This document shows, one piece after another, positions 1 through 9,323 of a DNA stretch of 64,000 bases. Where the stretch lies: positions 1 to 64,000 of the forward strand of contig JADKIH010000008.1 of the NCBI GenBank assembly GCA_016721305.1, written 5' to 3'. This stretch comes from Bacteroidota bacterium. Its GTDB lineage: Bacteria > Bacteroidota > Bacteroidia > AKYH767-A > 2013-40CM-41-45. Both the position numbers and the translations under genes were made by a program. The notes beneath the pieces are model-generated. The model worked only from the letters and a program-made list of their open reading frames with translations, searched no databases and was not told the DNA's origin. The stretch's first letter is position 1. Each line of letters starts with the position of its first letter.

Positions 1-1
1 T

Positions 2-1086
2 GTCGGCGCAAATTATCGCATGTACAATCCGGATTCAAAAGGAACTATTTTTCAGGATACAGGAAATGTTGTAATTCATAATAAAGAATTCGGACTCTAT
101 TTCGGTCTGGAGAAAAAGGTGCTGAAAGAAAAATTGAAATTGAATTTCACTGCCCGCGTCGATAAGAATGAAAACTTCGATTATCTTTTTTCACCGGCAT
201 TAAGTACTGTTTACACTCTTAATCAGAATCACATTCTTCGTGCTTCGTTCTCATCGGCTATTCGTAATCCGACATTGACAGATCAATATTTATTTTACCA
301 TGTCGGTCGTGCCGTTCTTGTTGGAAATCTTAGCGGTTTCAATAATCTGGTTACGATTGAAAGTATGTTGAACGCCTTCAATACTCAAAATCCTGATACA
401 CCTGTCTTATTTTAATGAAGCCGATTCGTCCGGAAGAAGTGAAGACCATTGAAATCGGTTATCGAGGAACCTTGCTCAAGAATTTATTTGTCGATATGGT
501 TGCTTATCACAGCTGGTATCGTCATTTCATCGGTTATAAAATTGGAGCCGATGTTTCTTATCAGGCAAGTGTGAGTTTGTTTCAATTGAATAATATTTAT
601 CGCGTGGCTGCCAATGCAGAAGACGAAGTGACAACACGAGGAGTCTCAATCGGATTGTCATACTTCCTTGGCAAGTTTTACACCATCAGCGGAAATTATT
701 CTTACAATTTATTGGATCGCATGAATTCAACAGATCCCCTCATTCCGGCATTTAATACACCGCAGAATAAATACAATATAGGTTTCGGAGCGCGCGATCT
801 CGATGTGACTTTGTTTAATAAAGTTCATATTCGCAACATAAGTTTCAACTTTAATTTCAAATGGATTCAGGGATTCGATTTCGAAGGCTCGCCTCAGTTT
901 ACCGGACGTGTTCCTTCGTATAATTCAGTCGATGGTCAGATTAGTTACCATTGGACAAAACTCCATTCGACAATTAAGGTAGGAGCATCGAATCTGCTCG
1001 ATAATCGCAAATTCACAGTTTATGGCGGTCCGGAGGTAGGACGATTGGCATATGCTTCCATATTGGTTGAGTTGCTGCATAAATAG
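2..1086 (+). CDS. TonB-dependent receptor, C-terminal part (frameshifted)
   Basis: This is the C-terminal beta-barrel of an outer-membrane TonB-dependent receptor, which imports a ligand (unknown here) using TonB energy. The gene begins before the window. The reading frame from base 2 ends at a TAA at 413-415 and continues in another frame from 415. One base missing in the TTTT run just before the stop would join the halves. The segment after the junction, KPIRPEEVKTIEIGYRGTL, is the typical late-barrel motif of these receptors and confirms one protein. Alternating amphipathic strands and a NxSxGxYSYN-like stretch agree with a barrel. A strong terminator follows at 1134. Confidence 0.85.
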
Positions 1087-1133
1087 TCTTGTATAAGGCG
1101 TAATTACAGCAGAAATCAGATATTTTTATTAAC

Positions 1134-1163
1134 AAAGCCTTTCTTAATGAAAGGCTTTTTTTT
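1134..1163 (+). terminator. Rho-independent terminator
   Basis: A perfect 10-bp stem (AAAGCCTTTC / GAAAGGCTTT) with a 5-base loop is followed by a T run. It closes the TonB-receptor transcript. Confidence 0.85.
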
Positions 1164-1165
1164 GG

Positions 1166-1196
1166 TTTGAATTGAGGCAAAATTCAGTTAGTTTTG
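1166..1196 (+). promoter_or_regulatory. Bacteroidota-type promoter
   Basis: TTTG (1166-1169), 19 bp, then TAGTTTTG (1189-1196) match the phylum's -33 TTTG and -7 TAnnTTTG elements. The start codon at 1216 follows after a short leader. Confidence 0.7.
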
Positions 1197-1215
1197 CATC
1201 TAAATCCCGTCTCCC

Positions 1216-2790
1216 ATGAAAAAACTATTACTATCCGTCGTAATGCTGTTGGGTCTAACCACAGCTATCAATACGGCAAATGCACAACGTTATTTAACTG
1301 AAGTGTTTTCAAGCGTGAGTGTTACTCACGATGTTACCTACGGACAGAATATTTCTGTTCTCCTTGCTCCGCAAGGTATCATCGATACAATCGATCTTAA
1401 AGCCGATGTATACGAACCTGTAGGTGATACAATGACTCACCGTCCGTGTGTGATTATGCTTCACACAGGATCTTTCCTTCCTATTTTCTACAATGGACAG
1501 GCAACAGGTATTAAAACCGACAGTACAAACGTAGAAATGTGTCGTCAGTTTGCTCGCCGTGGTTACACTGCGATTTCGATGGACTATCGTTTAGGTTGGA
1601 ATCCGCAAGCTTTGGGTTCTGCCGGACAAGATATCCGTACAGGTACATTGCTTCAGGCAGTATATCGTGCATTGCAGGATGCAAAATATTGTGTTCGTTA
1701 CTTCCGTTACGATGCACAAACATCAAACACATTCCACATCGATGAGCAAAACATCATCCTCGGTGGAGTAGGTTCAGGTGGTTATATTGCATTTGCATAT
1801 GCAACTTTGAATGATCCTGCACAAATTGCACTTCCGAAATTCCTTGCAGCAACATCAAATCCTGCTTATGCATTCACTGCAGGACAATCTTACATCAACC
1901 AGGCTGTTTGGGGTGATTTCGAAGGTAACGGTGGTTCACCGGGACTCAACCTTCCTGATCCAATGGCAGGAACTGTTAGCAGCGATGTTGCTATGATCTT
2001 CAATATGGGTGGCGCATTAGGCGACAGCTCATGGATTCAATCAGGTAACGTTCCAATGTTGGCATTCCACGTAACGAACGATCCGTTTGCTCCTTACAAA
2101 GATGGTCCGGTTATCGTTCCAACAACAGGCGACTTCGTTGTCGACGTAAGTGGTAGCTGGAGAGCAATCCGTATCGCTGATTCACTTGGTTTGAACTCTT
2201 GCTTCACAGGCGCTTCTTTCACTGATCCGTACACAGTACGTGCAAATGCAGTGAATGATGGTTACGATGGATTGTTCCCATTTGAAATGGAAGACCCAAT
2301 TGGTCCGGCACCGGGTCAGGCAGGTCCGTGGGATTATTTTGATTCTACAACAGTTTACATGACTTGTATGTTCGGTCTTGGTTTCACGCAAGGTCACACT
2401 GATACAATCTGGGCAAACTCTTTGTTAACTAACCCTGACATGAGTTTTGGAAAATCTCAGGCGTACATCGATACGATTATGAATTACCTCAATCCACGTA
2501 TCTACTATTGCCGCTTGTCAACAGGAATCGACAATCAGACATTCCTGAAAAATTCACTCACAGTGTATCCTAATCCGGCTACATCTTCTGTGAACATTAA
2601 GACAGACAACTCATCAACTCCAATCCGTTACATTCACATGTACGATATCTCAGGACGTTTAATTCGTTCAGTAGATAATATCCACATGCAGAATATGACA
2701 ATCGATCTGCACTCAATCAGCGCAGGAAGCTACACACTGAAAATCGGTTTCGATGCCGGTGAGGTGGTGGAAAAATTGGCAGTTCAATAA
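1216..2790 (+). CDS. T9SS-secreted alpha/beta hydrolase-like protein, atypical active site
   Basis: The 524-residue protein has a signal peptide (about 1-23), an alpha/beta-hydrolase (carboxylesterase/BD-FAE-like) domain at about 40-430, and a C-terminal T9SS type A sorting domain starting near LTVYPNPA. It is a paralogue of the next gene. The serine elbow reads VGSGG (Ser about 187) where the neighbour has GSSAG. The oxyanion loop reads HTGSF (about 83-87) where the neighbour has HGGSF. The Asp region (HVTNDPFAPY) and a late His (QGHTDTIW) are kept. The triad could therefore still work, but with an altered oxyanion hole; it may be a weak or non-catalytic surface protein. Substrate unknown. 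Confidence 0.8.
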   Translation: MKKLLLSVVMLLGLTTAINTANAQRYLTEVFSSVSVTHDVTYGQNISVLLAPQGIIDTIDLKADVYEPVGDTMTHRPCVIMLHTGSFLPIFYNGQATGIKTDSTNVEMCRQFARRGYTAISMDYRLGWNPQALGSAGQDIRTGTLLQAVYRALQDAKYCVRYFRYDAQTSNTFHIDEQNIILGGVGSGGYIAFAYATLNDPAQIALPKFLAATSNPAYAFTAGQSYINQAVWGDFEGNGGSPGLNLPDPMAGTVSSDVAMIFNMGGALGDSSWIQSGNVPMLAFHVTNDPFAPYKDGPVIVPTTGDFVVDVSGSWRAIRIADSLGLNSCFTGASFTDPYTVRANAVNDGYDGLFPFEMEDPIGPAPGQAGPWDYFDSTTVYMTCMFGLGFTQGHTDTIWANSLLTNPDMSFGKSQAYIDTIMNYLNPRIYYCRLSTGIDNQTFLKNSLTVYPNPATSSVNIKTDNSSTPIRYIHMYDISGRLIRSVDNIHMQNMTIDLHSISAGSYTLKIGFDAGEVVEKLAVQ

Positions 2791-2816
2791 TTCGCCGAAA
2801 ATAGTTTCACATTAAA

Positions 2817-2848
2817 AACCGCCCTGTAATCAACAGGGCGGTTTTTTT
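2817..2848 (+). terminator. Rho-independent terminator
   Basis: A 10-bp GC-rich stem (AACCGCCCTG / CAGGGCGGTT) with a 7-base loop and a T tail lies directly after the hydrolase-like gene. Confidence 0.85.
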
Positions 2849-2931
2849 ATATCTTGCATTGTCGTCGGGATAATCGGATAAAGCAATCTCGCAAGAAAAA
2901 CCCTCAATATCATCCTTTAACTACAATTAAA

Positions 2932-4185
2932 ATGATTAAATCACTACGCCCATTTCTGTTTGCAATTCTTTTTCTTGCTCTTCAAAATGTAAACGCTCAA
3001 AACTGGTGTAATAGCACACGCTACGATCAGGAAGTGTTCTCAACTGTTCAGATCACATCCGATGTAACATACGGAGCCAATATCGACAACGGCGGAAATA
3101 ATTTGGTTCTGACGATGGATATTTATGAGCCATCAGGTGATACAGCTTCGATTCGTCCCCTTATCGTATGGGCGCACGGAGGAAGTTTTTTAGGAGGAAC
3201 AAAAAACGATGCCGATGTAACAAGTCTTTGCAATCATTTTGCAAAACGCGGATACGTTTGTGTATCGATCAACTATCGTTTAGGGATTACACTTCCGCCA
3301 AGTCAGACAACAGCTACACAAGCCGTGTATCGTGCGGTGCAGGATATGAAAGCAGCCATCCGTTATTTCCGTCAGGATGCGACGACGACGAACACTTATA
3401 AAATTGATCCTTCAACTATTTTTGCAGCCGGCAGTTCGGCAGGAGCATTTACCGCTTTGCATTTAGCATATTTGAATGAGCCATCAGAATTACCGGCAGT
3501 TATTGATACGACGATAATGGGCGGAATGGAAGGCACTAGTGGAAATCCTGGTTATGCGTCTACAGTGAATGCCGTCGTAAATCTCTGCGGAGCATTGGGC
3601 GATAAAACATGGGTTATTCCTGGCGATGTTCCTCTTTGCAGCATGCATGGTACGAACGATCAAATCGTTCCTTATGCAACGGCAACGTTATACCTTTTGA
3701 ATATTTTCCCGATTATGCAAGTTGACGGAAGTTATTCGATTAACGATTACGCTACCGGTATCGGAGTGCCAAATGTGATGTTTACCTATTACGGACAAGA
3801 TCACGTGCCTTATGCAAGTAGTTTGGCTTATATGGATACAACAGTTCGCTTCGTGAGCAATTTCCTTTATTCATACTTAGGTTGTACGCCATCCGATCCG
3901 AATCCTTTGCCGAATACTTTCGGACCATTGAGTGCGAATACAATCACATCTTCGCAAGCAATTCAAATTTATCCTCAGCCTGCCACAAATGAAATTTCTA
4001 TAACTGCGAATGGTGAGACGATTCAAAGCATTCAGCTTTTCGATGTAGTAGGTAAACTATTGTTGGAGAAAAATATTAATGCTTCCGAAGAAAAAATTGA
4101 TATTTCGTCTTTCAAAAAGGGTTGTTACTTCGTTAGTGTCTTAACTGAAAATGGTAGACTTTCGACGAAATTGATAAAAGACTAA
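2932..4185 (+). CDS. T9SS-secreted alpha/beta hydrolase
   Basis: This is a secreted esterase-like hydrolase of about 417 residues. I use the ATG at 2932 because a clean signal peptide (MIKSLRPFLFAILF... ending VNAQ) starts there; the open frame extends 26 codons upstream with unlikely sequence. HGGSF is the oxyanion loop, GSSAGA the nucleophile elbow, HGTNDQIVPY holds the acid, and YYGQDHVPY the likely catalytic His. The C-terminus (IQIYPQPATNEISI onward) is a T9SS type A sorting domain. It appears to be the intact copy of a tandem duplication with the gene upstream. Substrate cannot be told from sequence. Confidence 0.85.
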   Translation: MIKSLRPFLFAILFLALQNVNAQNWCNSTRYDQEVFSTVQITSDVTYGANIDNGGNNLVLTMDIYEPSGDTASIRPLIVWAHGGSFLGGTKNDADVTSLCNHFAKRGYVCVSINYRLGITLPPSQTTATQAVYRAVQDMKAAIRYFRQDATTTNTYKIDPSTIFAAGSSAGAFTALHLAYLNEPSELPAVIDTTIMGGMEGTSGNPGYASTVNAVVNLCGALGDKTWVIPGDVPLCSMHGTNDQIVPYATATLYLLNIFPIMQVDGSYSINDYATGIGVPNVMFTYYGQDHVPYASSLAYMDTTVRFVSNFLYSYLGCTPSDPNPLPNTFGPLSANTITSSQAIQIYPQPATNEISITANGETIQSIQLFDVVGKLLLEKNINASEEKIDISSFKKGCYFVSVLTENGRLSTKLIKD

Positions 4186-4200
4186 CTTAGCGACTCTCTT

Positions 4201-4236
4201 TTCTTGGCGTCAGGACTGAAGTCCTGACGCCAAGAA
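4201..4236. repeat. Long perfect palindrome between genes
   Basis: The 17-base arms TTCTTGGCGTCAGGACT and its exact complement surround a 2-base centre. There is no T tail, so it is not a classical terminator. It could be a REP-like element or a processing hairpin. The core GGACTGAAGTCC recalls the palindromes near 10.3 kb. Confidence 0.7.
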
Positions 4237-4256
4237 AACCTCGTTCGTCTTCGGCT

Positions 4257-5894
4257 ATGATAAACTTTTCTCATCGACTTCTTTCGTTTTTCAAAGTGTC
4301 CTATAGCACGCTTGCGATCATTCTATTAATGATGTCAGCTGCTACTGGTGAATCTGCAAAATCGATACTCGACAAAGGCTGGGCTGAGTTTATTCGCGAC
4401 AACGACACCGAAGCCTTTCAGCTTTTTAATCAAGCCTACCAGCAAGCATTGACAGAAGGCGATTCGGAGATTGTAGCTAAGTCACTTTTGCAAATGGGTA
4501 TTTGCACATACAGCGTCAGTTATGTCGAAGGGCTCGATTACGCCATGCGTGCAATGAAAATGTACGAAGGCTTCGAGAAAACGGATAAACAAAAAGCGCT
4601 AATCGGTCGTTCGAAATGTTTGCAATTGATCAGTGCCATCAAAAGCCGTCAAGGTAAATATGATGAAGCAATATCGCTAAGCAAAGAAGCATACGAAGGC
4701 ATTGACGAGCATACCGAAGACGGTTACGCGGGAATTATCATGAATAGTTTAGGCGTTTCATATTCGAAGATTAATCGTGTCGATTCGTCCGACTATTATT
4801 TCCGCAAGGCGTTGGAGATTCGCATTGCGAATAAAGATTCCATCTATTCGCCGGTTTCGTATTCAAATGTAGCCGGTATTGAAATGCGAAATGGCAATAA
4901 GGAAACAAGTATTGTCTACTATGCCTTGGCTCTTTCAATCGCAGAGAAAACCGGAAATCGTCAGGAGATAGTGGATGCGAATATCGGCATCGGAAACTGG
5001 CAGCTAGCCTTTAATGGCCGCGATGCCGATGCAATGGCTGCATTTGAAAAAGCATTGAATATTTCTTCGTCGTTGTCTGATCGTTCGTTTTACATCAAAG
5101 CACTCGAAGCAATGACAGCCTTTCAGAAGCAGAAAGGCAATTATGCGGCAGCGCTTTCTTACGAAGAGAAAATTCGAACGTTGAATGATTCATTGTATTC
5201 GTGGGAACGGCAGAAGATTCAGAAGAATCTGGAAGTTCAGTTTAATGTTTCGGAAAAAGAGCGACAGTTAAGAATGGCGCAAAAGGAGCAAGCTATTTCG
5301 AAGCTCACCAATTATCTTTTGTGGGCAACAATTGCCTTCATTCTCCTTTTAGCCGGAAGTGTTATTTTCTTCATTCGTCGCAATCACAATCGCGATCGAC
5401 TTTTATTGAAAACAAAAGAAGAATTGATGATTGCCCAGGAAGAGCAAAAGAAACTCAAAGAGCAGCAATTGCAAAATGAGATTGAATTCAAAGAAAGTCA
5501 GCTCTCGGCGATGACAGTTCAGATGCTTCGCAAAAACGAGCTCATGCAGGAATTGATGGAGAAGCTCGAAGCCGATCAAAGTATTTCCAAAGACAATCAG
5601 GTTGCCAAAGTAATCGGCAAGGCCCAAAACCAGGAAAAAGACTGGGCCGATTTCAACGCCCAATTCGAAAGCGTCAACAAGAATTTCTACACCCGCCTCA
5701 AAGCCGCGTATCCCGATATCAGTCCGAACGACCTGAAGATTTGCGCCCTTATCAAGCTAAATCTCTCCATCAAAGAAATGGCCGCCATCCTCAATATTTC
5801 ACCCGATAGTGTGAAGACGGCACGTTACCGTTTGCGGAAGAAATTGCAGTTGAATACGGAGGATAATCTTACCGAGTTTATACTTAGTCTTTAG
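4257..5894 (+). CDS. TPR sensor with transmembrane helix and LuxR-like HTH
   Basis: The 545-residue protein has an N-terminal signal/anchor, about six tetratricopeptide repeats (about 35-330), one transmembrane helix (about 350-374, ending FFIRR), a charged coiled coil (about 385-450) and a C-terminal helix-turn-helix (about 500-545: LKICALIKLNLSIKEMAAIL, then SVKTARYRLRKKL). This layout is common in Bacteroidota: a periplasmic TPR sensor linked through the inner membrane to a cytosolic LuxR/GerE-type DNA-binding domain. It is probably a one-component membrane regulator. Its targets are unknown; the neighbouring secreted-protein genes are candidates only by position. Confidence 0.8.
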   Translation: MINFSHRLLSFFKVSYSTLAIILLMMSAATGESAKSILDKGWAEFIRDNDTEAFQLFNQAYQQALTEGDSEIVAKSLLQMGICTYSVSYVEGLDYAMRAMKMYEGFEKTDKQKALIGRSKCLQLISAIKSRQGKYDEAISLSKEAYEGIDEHTEDGYAGIIMNSLGVSYSKINRVDSSDYYFRKALEIRIANKDSIYSPVSYSNVAGIEMRNGNKETSIVYYALALSIAEKTGNRQEIVDANIGIGNWQLAFNGRDADAMAAFEKALNISSSLSDRSFYIKALEAMTAFQKQKGNYAAALSYEEKIRTLNDSLYSWERQKIQKNLEVQFNVSEKERQLRMAQKEQAISKLTNYLLWATIAFILLLAGSVIFFIRRNHNRDRLLLKTKEELMIAQEEQKKLKEQQLQNEIEFKESQLSAMTVQMLRKNELMQELMEKLEADQSISKDNQVAKVIGKAQNQEKDWADFNAQFESVNKNFYTRLKAAYPDISPNDLKICALIKLNLSIKEMAAILNISPDSVKTARYRLRKKLQLNTEDNLTEFILSL

Positions 5895-6119
5895 TTCTTC
5901 GGGGCCACATCCCAAATTCAATCGCCTTTTTTGCCCGAAAAGTGTTAAAATTCCCTTCTGTACCCCCAATAACCCCCATTGTATACGTATTGAATAGCTT
6001 TTTCGCATCTTTGTCTACCTCTTGTCTACCCGTTTTATTTGGTGTTTGATGATAGTCGGCCTAGTTTTACGAAACAATTCACACAATTCATTTCGTCATT
6101 CTCGCCAAAACCAAATTCT

Positions 6120-7031
6120 ATGAAAAAGACCTTACTCTCCATTTTTGCCGGCCTCTTGCTGATTTCACAAGCCTCCTTTGCTCAGGTTCCAAACGGTGAT
6201 TTCGAAAGCACGAATTACGATGGAACCATTCAGGGTTGGGGCAATGTTTATCTCATGTCTGTTGTAATCGATACCGGCGGAGTAGTGTATCAGGATTCGA
6301 TCGTTTTTGATGGCCCATTTTACGCAAAAACTACCGATGCCCATTCAGGAAGCTACGCTATGGAAATGCGCAATGCCATGAATTATACATCAGGAATGGG
6401 AATGGCAGGAAGTGTGAGTGCTGATACCGATTCAGTTTACTCAGCCTGGGGATCGCTTGAATTGATCGAGTTGACTCAGCAACCGACATCACTCGATTTT
6501 TTCTACAAATACACATCGGTAAATGGCGACTCAGGCCTGGCTCAATTGCATCTTTACAATTTAATGGGTGATGAAATCGGAAATGCCATATCGGTAATTC
6601 TCCCTTCAGCAAATTACGCCTACATGTCCGTTCCGGTTACTTTGCTTACAGCAGATCCGGTTGCGTATTATTCATTAAACTTCAGTACAAAAGTGAGCTA
6701 TGCCGATTATCCGACTTTGCCGGCATTAGGCAGTAGTCTCATCATCGACGATGTCACACTCGGCGGAATAAACGGAATCAAGTCGCCTGCTTTCGAAAAT
6801 CAAATTAGTTTGTTCCCGAATCCGGCACACGATCAGATTTCCATTCGCACCGATGTGAATCAGGAAATGCAATACCGTATTTTCAATCAGCTAAATCTTG
6901 TTTACACGTATGGTGTAATTCTGGGTGGTGTCGGCACGGTATCTATCGGTGATCTTCCTTCAGGCGTGTATACGATGGAATTGAGTGGAGCGGGGAAGAA
7001 GGGGTATAAGAAGTTTGTGGTAGTGCGGTAG
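6120..7031 (+). CDS. T9SS-secreted protein of unknown function
   Basis: The start is placed at the ATG at 6120, where a signal peptide begins (MKKTLLSIFAGLLL, cleavage after SFAQ). The open frame upstream of it is not protein-like. The mature part begins VPNGDFES and looks like a beta-sandwich of the carbohydrate-binding/PCMD type often seen in Bacteroidota surface proteins, but I recognise no catalytic motif. The last 75 residues (SLFPNPAHDQISI onward) form a T9SS type A sorting domain. It is likely an exported or surface-attached protein of about 303 residues. Confidence 0.75.
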   Translation: MKKTLLSIFAGLLLISQASFAQVPNGDFESTNYDGTIQGWGNVYLMSVVIDTGGVVYQDSIVFDGPFYAKTTDAHSGSYAMEMRNAMNYTSGMGMAGSVSADTDSVYSAWGSLELIELTQQPTSLDFFYKYTSVNGDSGLAQLHLYNLMGDEIGNAISVILPSANYAYMSVPVTLLTADPVAYYSLNFSTKVSYADYPTLPALGSSLIIDDVTLGGINGIKSPAFENQISLFPNPAHDQISIRTDVNQEMQYRIFNQLNLVYTYGVILGGVGTVSIGDLPSGVYTMELSGAGKKGYKKFVVVR

Positions 7032-7034
7032 AAA

Positions 7035-7062
7035 TTTAGAATTCAAAATTCAGAATTATGAA
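7035..7062. repeat. Heptamer array, 4 units
   Basis: TTTAGAA, TTCAAAA, TTCAGAA and TTATGAA follow each other in phase, starting 4 bases after the stop codon at 7031. Confidence 0.55.
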
Positions 7063-7103
7063 AAGTGCTCTATAAGCTTTCTGGATAATGAAAATGATAA
7101 ATA

Positions 7104-7135
7104 AAAATGGGTAGAAAATCTTCTACCCATTTTTT
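7104..7135. terminator. Bidirectional terminator
   Basis: A 13-bp stem (AAAATGGGTAGAA / TTCTACCCATTTT) around AATC has an A run on one side and a T run on the other. It lies between convergent genes ending at 7031 and 7168 and can serve both. Confidence 0.8.
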
Positions 7136-7167
7136 ATTGCAAATATTTTTAGCTGTCCTTGTTTAAA

Positions 7168-7746
7168 CTAATCATCCAAGCCTTTTCCTCCGAGTATTTT
7201 ATCAAGATATTTCTCAATCCTGGCTTCTCTCGTTTTTATCTGCTTAGCGGAGGAGAAGTAAAGCAGATAAGCTCTTTGTCGTCCCGGAGTCAATGCTTTG
7301 AATGCTTTCTTTAACTCCGGCATATCATCGAGTACGGTTTTAAATTCGATAGGCATTTTAAATTCAGAAGTCTTTTTCAGATCAACTTTCACGCCGGCTT
7401 TGTCGAGCGCGATAGCTTCTTTAATATACGCTTTGATGGCTGTTTTATTTTTCAGAACATCTTCTAGACTCTTGAAACGGATCTGTCGTGCCGCCTGAAC
7501 GTTTTCGGTTTGCTGCACTAAAATCTTTTTTGGGTCTTTCAGTAATGCTCCCTGAAAAATAAGCAATGCGCAGTAATCCTTAAATCCGTGAATTAGCACA
7601 ATATTGCTTTTCCCTCTTGTATAACAAGGGTGTCCCCATTTCAGCTCTTCGTCTAATTTGCAGGAAAGTACTATTTCGCTTAATTCAGAATATGCGTCCT
7701 GCCATTTGGAAACTTTAACAAAAAACCAGTCAGCTTTTGAGTTCAT
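7168..7746 (-). CDS. YdeI/OmpD-associated family protein
   Basis: The 192-residue cytosolic protein has an N-terminal DUF1801-like fold (KWGHPCYTRGKSNIVLIHGF) and a C-terminal YdeI/OmdA segment (LTPGRQRAYLLYFSSAKQIK, then TREARIEKYLDKIL). That tail, with the GRQR/KTREARI signature, is diagnostic of the family, and the length is normal. Some members have been linked to peptide or stress resistance, but the biochemical role is unclear. It may close the arsR-led gene series upstream, separated from it by about 105 bases. Confidence 0.8.
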   Translation of the reverse strand: MNSKADWFFVKVSKWQDAYSELSEIVLSCKLDEELKWGHPCYTRGKSNIVLIHGFKDYCALLIFQGALLKDPKKILVQQTENVQAARQIRFKSLEDVLKNKTAIKAYIKEAIALDKAGVKVDLKKTSEFKMPIEFKTVLDDMPELKKAFKALTPGRQRAYLLYFSSAKQIKTREARIEKYLDKILGGKGLDD

Positions 7747-7851
7747 GAATTTTGAATATATGAGGTGTGAAAGAAACTACACTTTGTGTTTTTGTCTGAA
7801 GGCCGGATATTGCGCAATTCACCACTGATGCATGGTTTTATTTTGACTTAA

Positions 7852-8276
7852 CTATTTCGTCAGCTTTACGCCATCCTTTATAGCGTCGATTAAAACATCC
7901 GCATCAATCTCTTTCACCGTCTTAAACTTTATGCAATACCCTGTTACTTTCGCCTTACCAAGCTTTTTTCTCGTAAGTTTTCGCCAAATAAGTCTTATCC
8001 TTCAGACCGAGAATATAAACAGAGATTCCGGTTGTATTAGCACTCAGGCCTATTTGAAAAATCCTTGGTGCTGCCATTGGCATACTTTATTGTGAAGCTT
8101 CCATAGCCGATGTTGGGATTAGAGACGGTCTTATTATTCTCGTCCTTCCCGTCTTCAAACCACAATTTGCATTTGGGCAAAGCTTTTAAAATGAGCTTGT
8201 GCAGTTCTTGCATTTCTTTGCCTTTTGCATCATCAAGACTTGCAATGTACTTCTTGATTTGTTCTTCTACTTTCAT
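7852..8276 (-). CDS. DUF1801 domain protein (two frameshifts)
   Basis: The first frame encodes a typical DUF1801 start (EEQIKKYIASL, then LHKLILKALPKCKLWFEDGK) and stops at 8037. Removing one T from the T run near 8053 and one A from the A run near 7975 (coding sense) restores a continuous protein: KDFQIGLSANTTGISVYILG, then KTYLAKTYEKKLGKAKVTGY, ending DAIKDGVKLTK at 7852. The restored length of about 140 residues is normal for the family. Two separate homopolymer indels in so short a gene suggest consensus error. Function is unknown; DUF1801 proteins resemble small phosphate- or iron-binding folds. Confidence 0.7.
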
Positions 8277-8329
8277 CGAAATATTTTTAGATGGCTTTAG
8301 AGATAGCTAGAGTGAAATCTTCACACAGA

Positions 8330-8739
8330 CTATTTTTGAATAGGAAATTTACTCATATCCATATAAAAAACTTCCCACGTATGTCCGTCAAAATCTTCGA
8401 TCGTTCGTTGTTGCATGAAGCCGTAATCTCGCATAGGATTCGGTTCGATGCCTCCTGCTTTCAGACCGCGCGTCATAACCTGATTCATTTCATCGACAGT
8501 GTCGAAAGAGAGTGAAAAGAGTGCGGCAATATTTGTTTTCGTATCGGCCAGTGGTTTGGCTGTGAAGTTTTGAATTTCTCCGCCGTCATGATCATCACGA
8601 AGATGTTGTCGCCCCAGACCATGCACTTTGCAGTTTCGTCGGAGAATTGAGGATTGTTTGTAAAGCCGAGTGCGCTATAAAAGTCCATTGATTTTTGAAC
8701 GTCGCTCACAACTAAGTTGAGGAAAATTTGCTTTGCCAT
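8330..8739 (-). CDS. VOC family (glyoxalase/bleomycin-resistance-like) protein (frameshifted)
   Basis: The N-terminal half (MAKQIFLNLVVSDVQKSMDF, SALGFTNNPQFSDE) and the C-terminal half (FTAKPLADTKTNIAALFSLS, then EDFDGHTWEVFYMDMSKFP) lie in two overlapping frames. One added base near 8570 joins them into about 136 residues, the usual size of a single-domain vicinal-oxygen-chelate protein. The closing DGHTWEVFYMD motif holds the conserved metal-ligand Glu. Such proteins act as lyases, dioxygenases or drug-binding proteins; the substrate is not predictable. It sits 37 bases after an SRPBCC gene and is probably co-transcribed. Confidence 0.75.
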
Positions 8740-8776
8740 TTATTGGTGCGTGTTGAAATTGATTTTTGACTTGAAT

Positions 8777-9280
8777 CTATTTTTTAAAAGTAGCTAATAA
8801 TTCATCCAGATTTCCAAGACCCATTGTAAATCCTTCCTTAAAGCCCATCTTTATCAAAGTCTCCATGTCTTCAAATGTGGCGTGTTCAGTGGTGATGTTT
8901 GCCATCGAACGACCATTGCTTTCTGTAAAATTAGTTGTCCAGTAGGAGCGGGGCTTGATGGTGTTTTCAATTCCGTTTTCATCGCAAAATGCGTCCGACC
9001 ACGAGAGCAATTTAATTGCTTCGATGGCTTTGTAATCAGCCTTGCACCACGTTTTTTCGTTCTTCGGGCTTACCATGGCATATAGCCACGTACCGCCGAC
9101 TTTTAAATCCAGCACTTTTGTCTCGATATGGTAAGGCTTCGGTGCCCACCATTGATTTAACAATTCGGCTTCTGTCCATGCTTTCCAAACCAATTCCGGA
9201 GTGGCATCGAATTCGCGTTTTATGTGAATGGTTTTATTTTCTTTGTTGACGGTGAAGTCGAATAGGAGATTCGTGTTCAT
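8777..9280 (-). CDS. SRPBCC (AHSA1-type) domain protein
   Basis: The 167-residue protein is a START/Bet v1-like hydrophobic-pocket protein of the AHSA1 subfamily. Signatures are IHIKREFDATPELVWKAWTE, LLNQWWAPKPY, and the closing ITTEHATFEDMETLIKMGF. It is the second of two tandem SRPBCC genes behind an ArsR repressor, a standard Bacteroidota arrangement. The pair differs enough to suggest an old duplication. Ligand unknown. The gap to the preceding gene is 43 bases. Confidence 0.85.
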   Translation of the reverse strand: MNTNLLFDFTVNKENKTIHIKREFDATPELVWKAWTEAELLNQWWAPKPYHIETKVLDLKVGGTWLYAMVSPKNEKTWCKADYKAIEAIKLLSWSDAFCDENGIENTIKPRSYWTTNFTESNGRSMANITTEHATFEDMETLIKMGFKEGFTMGLGNLDELLATFKK

Positions 9281-9323
9281 GCTTTCTGTTTTTATGCTGT
9301 TCTTAATTCAAATTTTATTTTCG

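Noticed and set aside
415..1086. A separate second gene after the TonB receptor fragment
   Set aside because: The sequence continues the same barrel family directly across a one-base indel, so one gene is the simpler reading.
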